Assembly (NCBI RefSeq): GCF_000003815.2
Contig: NC_049990.1
Location: 1,487,989-1,551,988, forward strand
Length of the DNA stretch: 64,000 bases
Source of the DNA: Branchiostoma floridae
Lineage: Eukaryota; Chordata; Leptocardii; Amphioxiformes; Branchiostomatidae
Reading direction: 5' to 3'
The notes under the pieces were generated by a model that saw only the letters and a program-made list of their open reading frames with translations, searched no databases and was not told the origin of the DNA. The position numbers and the translations under genes were made by a program. The stretch's first letter is position 1. The number at the start of each line of letters is the position of its first letter. Shown here piece by piece: positions 35,374-46,700 of this stretch.

Positions 35374-38300
35374 ATGACGGACGTGTCCCGCCCACCACCC
35401 CGGAAGAGCCCCGACCCGTCCGGACCTCGCGCCAAACTCCGGGCACGGAAACCGCCCGGCTGGCGAGCCAAACCTCCGGTAGGCTTTCTTCAATAATAAA
35501 CAATCTTGTTTACTTAGTTTCTCTCACTAGATATTCTTCTCTTATATCTGAACTTGAACCCGTGTAGCGTTTAGCCAGGAAAATATAATTGCCCAAGCCA
35601 TTGAAGGCTAGACCACGATATTTTTTCCCAGATATATTTTTCTCCCAAGCTATCAGAACCTCCTGAATGCTTTCTTGATGAATACAAGATTTTCACATAG
35701 TAGTTCCCTGACTATATATACTGCCTGGACTTGTGTACTTTCCCCACGAAAACATTATCGCCGAAGGTTTCACCGGCTTGTCCCTGTTTGGGTTCTCAGC
35801 TTACAAAGAGCTCGTGACCTTGCCCTTGCACTCGGTAAAGACACTAAAAAATTGAAATAGATAAGTAGTTTTGTTGCCCTATTTTTTTAACAACAATAAT
35901 TCATGTCTTCTAGAGATCCAGGTTGTTTAGACCACGTACAATTCGATTGCGTCAGATGGTGCAAACGGGGTAACCCGTGTTTTTCTCACTTCCGGGTTGT
36001 TTCCAAGATTGCTAAGGGCCCGCAAAGTGCTTAATCTCAGCCAAAACCAGTCCGAAAACAACAAGGATCGTTTCTAATACCGATATAGTCAAACCTGCCC
36101 TCACGATTGCCAAAAGTTGCGCAATGTGCACTTGTTGATCACATGAACCTAAGGCTGACGTGTACTTGAGGGATACCCGGGTTGACACGTCATTTGTGCA
36201 GCGTTGGTTTTGTTTGCCGGGTTCAGAACAGAACCGGTGAGATAGCAGCAGGGTAGGTACGGATTTTAGCTGCACCTTTTAAACTTAAAAAGTCTTAACG
36301 TATTCTTCTATTTATGCTTTGAGATTTTAAATATATAAATTGACATCTAGTCATTGTTTCTGTGTACAATGTATTTCTACTGATTTCAAGTTCAATGTTA
36401 TTTTTCGAGGAGTAAAATTATTTCATTTGGGTAGTTCTGTTGTTTATTGTCGACAGGTCATTCTCAAATTTCTCCATAACTAATGCACCTTCGTTGAATT
36501 TTGCAACTACTCATGCAATTTCTCCAAAATGCAATAATGTTTTTTTCAGCTGCAAGTTTCAGAGACTGTTTACAGTTAGTAATTATAGCAAGCTTGGATC
36601 AGGTAGCATTTAATGGTTCATTCGTAGTTACAAACAAAAACCGGGATTGAAATCTAAAATCAAAAGTAGACGCCAATTTTTTTTTCTCCCGATTTTAGGT
36701 CCCAAGTTCGTCAATCAGGTTTCAGGCTGTTCCGTTTACGGACAGCACCCCCATCAGACCACAGCCACCAGCCGCTGTTTCATTTAACAACGGCACCCCC
36801 GCCAGACTACCTGTACCCTCTACTGCTGTCTGTCAATCACCTGGGGAAAACTCTCGTCACCATGACAACAGCCAATCAGGCGCAAGCTTGGTAAGGGCAA
36901 TCGAATTTCGTGTAAAGGCACTTATTTTTAAAAAGATATATACATTTTTTATGAATTTTGGCAATGCTATTTTGAATATAAATTAGCTTTCTCAGCTTTA
37001 AAATTTTGTTTTTTCAGAACTATTTCTTTAAAAAAATTGGTATGTGTTTAGTAGAACCCATGACTACAATAGGTAACATGTACTGTAAGGTTGAACTGAA
37101 AGCTTGCACCACAAAATACATGTTGCCAGTTTTAACACTGTTATCAGAACTAGGTAAAGCTTTAAATAAGGACAGGGGAGACCTACGTATATAGAGGTGG
37201 TAAATTCTGAAAACCTAGTCAGGAACTATTTTTGTCAGATGTTTCTCGGTTGTTTATAAATGTTAGCGTACATGTAAATGTTGATAGGTGCCTGAAGGGC
37301 ATGCTGTCCGACCATTTACAAAGACAAAAAGAGCTAACAATATTCAACTGGACCACTAACTAGTAACCTAGGGCAGTGAAGGAGATGGGATTTTCCATTT
37401 TAGATGAAGATGAACAGATTGACCCATTAAAATAATGGTGTACAGACATGGATAAGTACATGTAGCTCAAAATATAGGGCATTGATTGATCAAATCCATG
37501 GTTGAAGAGAAGTAGGGTCTTTAGGACTGGAGTGGTGAGAGATGTTTATTCTAATTTTTATTATTCTATGTGATTATATTCATGTATCTATTCATTAATT
37601 GATTGACATATCCCCAGGCCAAGTCAAGTGTTCATGACAGGAATGATGCAGCTCATGGGTCTCGTGAGAGAAACCATCATTATCGATAATAAGTTATTGA
37701 TTTATAGGTTATTGATCGTTCAGTTATTGATTAACAGATCCCCAGCCCAAGTGAGGCGGTGAGATCAGTCATGACGGGAGCGATGCGGCTGACAGGCCTG
37801 GTGAGAGAAACCATGGTTACTGATAATCAGTTATTGATTATTGATATATTGATTATTGATTAACAGATCCCCAGCCCGAGTGAGGCAGTGACATCAGTCA
37901 TGACAGGAGCGATGCGGCTGACAGGCCTGGTGAGAGAGACCATGGTTACTGATAATCAGTTATTGATTATTGATATATTGATTATTGATTAACAGATCCC
38001 CAGCCCGAGTGAGGCGGTGAGATCAGTCATGACGGGAGCGATGCGGCTGACAGGCCTGGTGAGGGAGACCATGGTTACTGATAATCAGTTATTGATTATT
38101 GATATATTGATTAACAGATCCCCAGCCCGAGTGAGGCGGTGAGATCAGTCATGACGGGATCGATGCGCCTGACAGGCCTGGTGAGAGAAACCATGGTTAC
38201 TGATAATCAGTTATTGATTATTGATTGACAGATCCCCAGCCCAAGTGAGGCGGTGAGATCAGTCATGACGGGATCGATGCGCCTGACAGGCCTGGTGAGA

Positions 38301-41300
38301 GAAACCATGGTTACTGATAATCAGTTATTGATTATTGATTGACAGATCCCCAGCCCAAGTGAGGCGGTGAGATCAGTCATGACGGGATCGATGCGCCTGA
38401 CAGGCCTGGTGAGAGAAACCATGGTTACTGATAATCAGTTATTGATTATTGATTGACAGATCCCCAGCCCAAGTGAGGCGGTGAGATCAGTCATGACTGG
38501 AGCGATGCGGCTGACAGGCCTGGTGAGGGAGACCATGGTTACTGATAATCAGTTATTGATTATTGATATATTGATTATTGATTGACAGATCCCCAGCCCG
38601 AGTGAGGCGGTGAGATCAGTCATGACGGGAGCGATGCGGCTGACAGGCCTGGTGAGAGAGACCATGGTTATTGATAATCAGTTATTGATTATTGATTATT
38701 GATTAACAGATCCCCAGCCCGAGTGAGGCGGTGAGATCAGTCATGACGGGAGCGATGCGGCTGACAGGCCTGGTGAGAGAGACCATGGTTACTGATAATC
38801 AGTTATTGATTATTGATTATTGATTAACAGATCCCCAGCCCGAGTGAGGCGGTGAGATCAGTCATGACGGGAGCGATGCGGCTGACAGGCCTGGTGAGAG
38901 AGACCACGGTTACTGATAATCAGTTATTGATCGGTTATTGATTATTGATTAACAGATCCCCAGCCCAAGTGAGGCGGTGAGATCAGTCATGACTGGAGCG
39001 ATGCGGCTGACAGGCCTGGTGAGAGAGACCATGGTCAAGGTTACCCACGCTGCCTCAGCCACGACAAGCGTGGTGACAAGAACCTGCTGTGCAGACAATA
39101 CGGTGAGAGAACGGACGTAATACTGTAAATGCATTTAAGTTCGCGGGGATTTAATTTTGCGGTAGCGGGAAAAAGGACTTTTCGCGGTGGATTTAAGTTC
39201 GCGGTAACATCATAGACTGCAATCTAATACCACAATAGAAAAATTTTCGCGGTGGATTTAAGTTCGCGGTGAAGTGCGAACACCGCGAACATTAATCCAC
39301 CGCGAACATTTCTGCATTTACAGTATCTGACCAAGAACCGGGCAAAATACTCGTAAATGTGTTGTTGCCTCTTCCTCATTAGATGTTTTTACATGTAATC
39401 ACCAAGGAGCTTAAGTTACCATGTTGTGCTGTACTATAGTGAGAATGCATAAAATCTAACATATATTATAACAAACTCCAAGGCCAAATACTCCAATTGT
39501 TCTGTTCAGCCAAGTTAATCCAGCATTTTGTGTAAAAGGAATGTCCAGATTTCTACACCTTCTTAAGCTACTGGATTCTGATATGTGCAATACCATGTTT
39601 GTGATGTTGTGAAGATTTCTTTTACTGTAAAGACAGTGAAAGAAAATTTATATGTACACGTATTCAAAATTTTGCAATAGGAGTTTTGTCCAGTTTTTCT
39701 TGTTTGACCAGTCCAGACAAAACAACAATTAGGTCCAGGTTCAGGTCTGAACCGGTACCTGATCCTCTGAACCTGGACCAGACCTGAATTTTCTGTACCA
39801 GTACCCACCCCTACACTGATTGCAGCTGCAGAGTGTCCAGACCACTGCAGCTAGCAGCAGAATACAGTAGACTGCTACTACCCACCCCTAGTGTGCAATA
39901 CCAGAATCTGTAGGTCCTTTATGTTTTATAGCCAGAAATCTCAGTTCCTTATAGTAACTAACCAAAGATTCCCCTTTTCCTTGTTTTCCTGTGTTCTGCA
40001 GAAAACAGAATCCAGCCATCACACAGCTACATTCACCACAGCCAGACAAACTGAGTCCTACCAGATGGCCATCCCTACAGATGATAACGTGGAGGCTGGG
40101 CCTCCCGTCCAGCTCGGTAAGATGTCCGTGATGGCCATTCCGAGCGACGACAGCGCGAAAACTGGACCCCAGCAAGGCAAGGCTCCGCTAACGAAGAAGT
40201 GTAAAGCTCTGCCTTTCCGGAAAGTTCCAAAATCGGAACAAAAGCCATCGTCCGAGGCAACTCCAGACGAAAGCCAGGATTTGCAGCAAGGAAAAGCACC
40301 GCTGACGATGAAATGCAAAGCTGTGCCTTTCCAAAAAGTTGCTCCGGTTCAAAAGAAATCAGAACAGGAACTGTCCTCAGAATCTTCTCCAGATGAGAAT
40401 CAAGATTCTCAGACAGACCAGGAGCTCGGGCAAACATATTCCGTCGCACAGCTGCGAAAGCTGTTCGGAGAGACATACTCCGTGGAAAAACCCGAACAGA
40501 GTTCAAACTTCAGCGATACCTATATGGTGTCTCCACAGGCACAAGACCTGGGAAGCACTTTTGTCGTCAGGGCAGAAAACTCTGAAGAAGCCAGTGCCCT
40601 GCCATACGACAGCTCTGACATCGTGACGGCTGAAAACGTTGACGACGTTGACGCGAAACCATTCGACTCAACTTTTAACAAAGGGAAGTTGTGCCTGATG
40701 GCGATCCCAACAGGACCACATGAGGAGGAGGAGGAGGCTGGAGGTCCGTCGCCAGGGGCAACCAGTGCTCCTCAGCCTCCCTCCCTGACAGATGCCATGA
40801 AGTCTATGGTCGTTAAAAACATTGTACGCGAGGGCTACAGCCTCGAGCTTGTGCGGCACGCAGTTTGGCGACGGCTGCACGCGGGCGGAGTCTTGTCCGG
40901 GCCTGAGCTTCTCCAGGCTGTGAAAGACTTGGAGCAGGAGTACACAGCTGCGGAGAAGAAGCTCGGAGACAAGGTCTTCCTTAAAGAAAAGGAGGAGGTC
41001 GATTTGACCTTGGCCATGGAAGACCAGGTTGTCCTGTGTGTCCTCTCACAAGGGCACGACCTTGAGACGGTGCGACATGTGGTGTGGCGACGTCTTCAGG
41101 AGGGGAAGGGGCCCTTCAAGTCTGCTCCTGAACTGCTTCAAGCAGTTGCAGACTTGAAACGCGAGTACAAGCAAGCCGGTAAGAAACTTGAGGACAGTGA
41201 CAAGACATTTGATGAAAAGACTGTTGAGTACAAGGATGGAGATGGGAAGACAGTGGACGCTTCAAGGGCATCATTACAGAGAGCGAATAGCGTGGTGGAA

Positions 41301-41828
41301 GCCATGGTAAGTCCGGTTGTAGAAAACGTGCTACGCGCAGGGTACGATCGTGATCTTGTCCAACACGCGGTGTGGCGAAGGTTTGAGACGCATGGCGAAA
41401 ACTTTGCGTCCGTCGCAGAACTCTTACAAGCGTTAAAGGACCTAGAGGATGAATACGCGAGAGCTAAGGAAAAACTTGGCAACGACGAACTACCGAACAT
41501 GCCTCCCGCGGTAGTCACGGCAACAACGACCGCAACAACACCAGAATCCGAGAACACACTGAGCACAGAGGACATCCCTCCCTCCCCTACAACAGACAAT
41601 GGTACGGCCCGCACCATCTCTAAGGTGACCACAGATGATAACGTGGAGTCGGAGCTTGAGCGGTACCGTGAGGAGCACACCTGTAAGGTTTGTTTCGATG
41701 CGAGGATCGAGGTTGTGTTCGTGCCCTGCGGACACTATGCCTGCTGTGGCCATTGCGCGGAGGGGATGGCGGAATGTCCCATGTGTCGGCGAGGGGTGGA
41801 CTCCACTGTGAAAGTGTTTTTCTCCTAG
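35374..41828 (+). CDS. IAP-related UBA-UBA-UBA-RING protein lacking BIR domains
   Basis: Constant exons: 35374-35478, 36699-36890, 38956-39102 and 40002-41828, all phase 0, giving 756 residues. Up to ten 63-nt cassette exons (37738-38893) could add 21 residues each. The product starts MTDVSRPPPRKSPDPSG. The long disordered region has repeats (GKAPLTKKCKALPFRKV and GKAPLTMKCKAVPFQKV; MAIP three times). Then come UBA1 (REGYSLELVRHAVWRRL, near 40830), UBA2 (GHDLETVRHVVWRRLQ, near 41055), UBA3 ([17 protein letters not shown], near 41340) and a C-terminal RING (CKVCFDARIEVVFVPCGHYA...CPMCR, ending KVFFS). The UBA and RING modules are closest to those of the IAP gene at 21-29 kb, which lies 6.4 kb away in the opposite orientation. 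It is presumably a ubiquitin-binding E3 ligase. The start is the first ATG before a good donor, preceded by GCACC; an upstream exon cannot be excluded. Confidence 0.85.
37610..38955 (+). repeat. Array of 63-nt cassette exons
   Basis: Ten copies start after AACAG or GACAG at 37738, 37867, 37996, 38118, 38232, 38346, 38460, 38589, 38710 and 38831. Each is exactly 63 nt and is followed by GTGAGAGA or GTGAGGGA. Each encodes IPSPSEAVRSVMT + GAMRLTGL with rare changes (T for R in copy 2; S for A in copies 4-6). Spacers are 51-66 bases and end TTGATTAACAG or TTGATTGACAG, with an in-frame stop overlapping the acceptor. The eleventh copy (38956) is the parent-like exon, which reads through the donor to 39102. 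A diverged copy at 37610-37663 keeps an 18-codon frame, but its acceptor is ACAT instead of ACAG. Confidence 0.95.
39123..39323. mobile_element. MITE with GC-rich interior in UBA-RING intron
   Basis: Ends CTGTAAATGCATTTAAGTTC and (inverted) GAACATTTCTGCATTTACAG, each flanked by TA. The interior repeats TTCGCGGTGGATTTAAGTTC. It is a Tc1/mariner-type non-autonomous element by its TA duplication. Confidence 0.85.
39690..39815. repeat. Inverted GGTCCAGGTTCAGG repeat fragment
   Basis: AGGTCCAGGTTCAGGTCTGA is followed within 60 bases by CTGAACCTGGACCAGACCTG, its inverse. The motif family also builds the hAT-like element at 52603-53011. Confidence 0.6.
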
Positions 41829-43745
41829 GGCTTGCCAAAGTGTATGAGCTGTTTTGCATCATGAAATTTAAAATGATAAAAAAAGTGTTCATATTTTAGT
41901 CAAGACATTCCTTATATACGGCATTACATATACCCATGGCATTATGTATTAACATGAATGAAACTATACCTGAGACCGTTGCATTGTGGTGGTGTTGAGT
42001 TGACTCAATATAGTTTGTTTGTACAGATAACAAAATTGAGTGTTTCCAATTCAATGTTGAAACTTGTACATATATTTCAGAATTCTACCAAGAATGCTAT
42101 CAACACAATGTGCCTTAGGTTATAAAAAAAATCCCATTACATTAGAGGTATAAATTAACTAGTACGGTGGAGGAAGTGATCTGACATTATTGTAGATATG
42201 GCTGGGTAATTTATTAATCTTGAAGATATTAACATTTAGTATATATTTGCCCACATTTGAACTTTGTGCCATGATTTGTAAAAAGTTGTAGAATATGTTA
42301 TTTTAGTCGGACAAAATATTCACCTGATAGTACTAAATGTTAAGACCTTCTTTGTATTATATTTTTCATCCATAATTGTTCTTCTAAACTAGTTTTTGCA
42401 TCATAGCTTGGTGTCTTGACAAGTTGTGCTGTTGATTTTTTACATTAAAGATGTGAGAACTATATTGTCTCCCTTTTCTTACACTCCTCTGTTAATTTAT
42501 AGCAATAACATGCATGCAAACAGACTACACATCCAAGTAACCATATAGGAAAATACTCTATCACTTAACAGCTCCCTTATCCAAAAGTAACAAAATAGCA
42601 AAAAAGGTGAAAAACCTATTGCCTAATAGTATATTACTATATGCTAATATATATGATATCACTCCTCAAGTCATTATATCGTATATCGTAGTTATATCTT
42701 ATTGTATTCTTTAAGTCATTGTAATCAAATTAAATGTGCAGGGCTTAAATATTATAATATGATGATAATAATTACAACATTCCAATTAATACAATTGAAA
42801 GAGGAAACAATTTTGAGGTTACTAAAGGGGTTATCTGCACCCCTGAAAGTTACACAACACCAGTTGTTAGAGCTCCAATTTCGTTCACCATGAAACCCAC
42901 TGCAGAGCCTCCCTTATCTATGGCAGAACTAGACAAGTCAGCACCATGATTTCTTTTTCGTTTGACAAAAACTAAAATAAATTTGGCTTTTTTTTTTTGC
43001 TATTACCAGTCCTCCAAAGTCTTTGTGCAGAGAGTATCGGTACTTTGACTTTGATTTTGCTTTGACACTTTGAAAATGCTTAACACTATCATGGGGACAA
43101 GACATGAAGGAAAGTCACATATTACATTCATGACAAATTAGTTAAATCTGTGACAACCTCAATAAGATCAACTAGCCAATACGGCTTTTCTTGGTGGTCC
43201 CCTAAATAATTTGTCCCATTGACACAATCATTATAAATCCTGTCTATAGCGACCACCAGTTTTATCTGTCCCCTGAGTGGTATTCTTGGGTAGTGCTGAC
43301 TCTTTTTTTTTCTTCAGAAATACCATGAAAACCATTAATATCACCAAATGTTCCCCACAATAGACAAACAGTCCACATAGTGATAAAGAGAACCCAAAAC
43401 CCACCATGGATACCCAGTTTACCCTACAATACATGTAAATTCTTTCACTTCTACAGTGGTTTTATACCAGGGAAGTCTCCAGGACCCATCCCTTCGTCCT
43501 GGGACAGAAATTTGCTTGTTGGGGCGAACACAAATCTTACCCTTTCCATCCCCCCAAAACAGTACATGTACTTCATTAAAAGAAATACATGAAAATGTGT
43601 TTTTATCAGCTTAAATACAAGACATAGATGTTTGTGGTGTCATAAAATTACAGTAGAAAGGTCACCCCAAAACAAAACCACAGCAGAAGTTTCAAGATCT
43701 CCAGTTCTGTGATACCAACGCCTCAGCCAGCCTTGAGGGAGGTCT
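41829..43745. other. Tail-to-tail intergenic region (3' ends of UBA-RING and NECAB genes)
   Basis: No coding sequence. The 3' UTRs of the two convergent genes must lie here. ATTAAA at about 42444 is a possible poly-A signal for the + gene. A decayed MITE fragment of the 205-673 family is near 43225-43310. Confidence 0.5.
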
Positions 43746-46700
43746 TCATTCTGCATCTGTCTGGAGCCAGGATGCTATCAGGGAAAAATCAAAATAGTTT
43801 TGTTACAGAAATCTTTGAATACAAGAGTTAAAATATCTCACAACTCTGCGAAATACCCTCAAAAGCTTCTAATACTTTTATGGAGGTTAGACATCCAGGT
43901 AAGCAATATTCAATAACAATGCAAATTCTCTACAACTGGATAAAAAACGGAGATTTACCCTCCGGACATTTCAAGTGACATCCATCACTCTTCTAAAAAG
44001 CTTCTTGTATGTCAATTGTTTCATTGCAGTTTCCCAATTATGCAAATATTAACATAACATATACCTATTGATCTCTTTCTGTCACTCAATTTCCAAAAAA
44101 GGAACAACAAATCAAAGTACATGTACAGTTTTCATGCCAGTCGGATTTCATACAGAACGCATCATTATGCACCTCCCCTTCTATTAGAATGGACTGTTCC
44201 AATACGATAAAAACTCCATGTGTGTCTGGCCTGTACCACTCAGAAAGAGGGGTGTTTTCCTACCTGGTATGCTGATGGTGGACATCTGCTCGGGCTGAGC
44301 CAGGAGGTCGATGACCTTGTGTTGGAATGTCTTGCTGACTGAGGAGCTCACGTGGCTGAAATGGAGGAAAAACATCAGATTCTATGACCAGTTTTATCAA
44401 GAAAACTAAAATGGTACAGCCATGTGTCATGGTCATCGAACTATCCAAAACTATCATGCAGGGAACTGTCCAGTGAGGAAGAAAGAGGAGCAAGCAACAG
44501 AAAAATGGGAGGATGATATAAGAGAATAGACAAGCATGACATTGAATTAAAAACAAATAAATGGAAACCAAGGAGGTTTGAAAATACTGGTTTGCAGATC
44601 ATCTGTGGTGTCCCAACAGTCAAATATAGTTAGACTAAGGGAAACATGAGATGAGATGAAATCATTGGAAAACATTGGATAGTCCCTTGTACTGAACTGA
44701 GGGTTTTACCTAGCCGGCATTTTGCTGACCATCTGTCAGTTTCCTGAGGGCAATACAGATTGGTTCTACTTCACACTGTAGCTAGGTGTCACTGATGCAG
44801 TACTACACTTGCAGCTAGGTGTCACTGTTGCTCATTGAAAGTCTGTGAAGAGGCCTAAACCACTGATCGCACTACCCTAGCTAGATTACTCAGTACGACA
44901 TGTGAAAAGTCCTCACCTTTTCCAAGCCTCAGTGCCAGCCCAGATCTCGTACAGGATAATATGTTCTCTGTCGGGAGTGCGGCAAACACACAGGCTGCAG
45001 GAGGAACAAGGAAACATCAGCATTCTGGATAGTTCTCCAGGGAAAGACATTGAAACTATACAGTTTTTCATTTGCTAGGTAATACAGGATGATCTATAGT
45101 TAGGTGATGCAGAACCCACTGACTGACGATGAAGAAATACTATAAACATTGTATGCAGGGGACAAGAAAACAGTACCATTGTTCCATATTTAGGGACATC
45201 ACTATATGCAAATAATCTAAAACATTTGAAATGTAAGAATTTAAGCATCCACAATTTCTCTAGTTGAATGGCTATAGTTTTGATGAACAGTGAAGATTGG
45301 TATACTGTATACCAAACTACGTACTTGATGCACCCATCTGTCCCCTCGACAGCCTCCAGGTACTCCCGTAGAGCCTTACGGAACTCCTCCTCCTTATCTT
45401 CCTCCATCTCCATCCTCCTCTGGACCACCTGGACCTGTAACAACATCAGTACAACAGCACATTAACATCAGAGCCTTACAGAACTCCTCTTCCTTATCTT
45501 CCTCCATCTCCATCCTCCTCTGGACCACCTGGACCTGTAACAACATCAGTACAACAGCACGTTAACATCAGGGCCTTACAGAACTCCTCCTCCTTATCTT
45601 CCTCCATCTCCATCCTCCTCTGGACCACCTGGACCTGTAACATCATCCAGGGTCAGTGAACAACATTCAGCACTACGCACTTATGTTTCAGCACCAGGGA
45701 CACCAACAGTTCGACCATTTTTTTTCCTCCACAACCGTATCATATCATATCAGGTACCAAATTTTACACCTGGCTCGAGTGAGGAAAGTCATTCAAACAT
45801 GTAAGAGGATTCGAACCCAGGGCCATGTGTATCCTAATCATCACATCCAAACGATGCCACTGACTTGCTACCATTAAAATGTCCAGAGGTTTCAGGCCTA
45901 CATGCAGTACTCACCAGTGAAGCTCCATCCTCCATGTCCAGCTCCTCTTCTATAGGCTGAAGTCTCACCTGAAACCACAACACATCTGTCAGTTTCTCCT
46001 TACCCCTATCCCTGCTGCTTCAAACCTGATAACCATTAAAGAATTGGAAACGACTTCATTGGAGTGCTGAAGTTTAAAACATTCATCATCACAGATGACA
46101 AACTTGAAATTCTTTTAATTCTTTATGGCAGATGGTTATTGATGTATACTACAAACTGCAGAGGACAATGGATGCAAGACCACTGCTTCAGTTCTCATCT
46201 AAAAGACAGCAGTCTTTTTTCCTTAATTGTATGACCATGCTTTAGGATAAGATCCTGGCTTTTTTTACTATGAACTTGACTCAGCTCCTGTACTTGTTTA
46301 TATCTACCTATTGAAGATCTAGACGAGGCTCTTACCATATATATATGCTGTCTAATACCAAGTTCCTTTCAAAATTATACTTCTTGGGAACAAGATGTAC
46401 CTTGCTCTGTAAGGTGTCGAGCAGAGTCTGTAAGACATACCTTGCTCTGTAAGGTGTCCAGCAGAGTCTTGAGCCTGCTGACCTGCTGAGTCAGCGCTGC
46501 GCTGTTGTCCTCGTGACTCTCCAGCCGTGACAGCCCGCTCATCTGCCGCCGGATGTCCCGCCTCCGCGCTCGGCTCAGCTGGGGCTCCTCCTCAACATTG
46601 GCATCAACGGGGCTAAGGGAAGAATTTAGAAATATTTTCTGTTAATTCTCCATCTATTTCAACCAATTGCACAATGAACTAGAACTATTGCTTTCCTATT

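Noticed and set aside
37738-38893. Regular repeat-spacer array resembling CRISPR
   Set aside because: The 63-nt repeats are coding exon copies and the spacers are also near-identical intronic repeats. The context is a eukaryotic gene.
40058-41753. Minus-strand frames inside the UBA-RING last exon
   Set aside because: Shadows of the 608-codon plus-strand exon.
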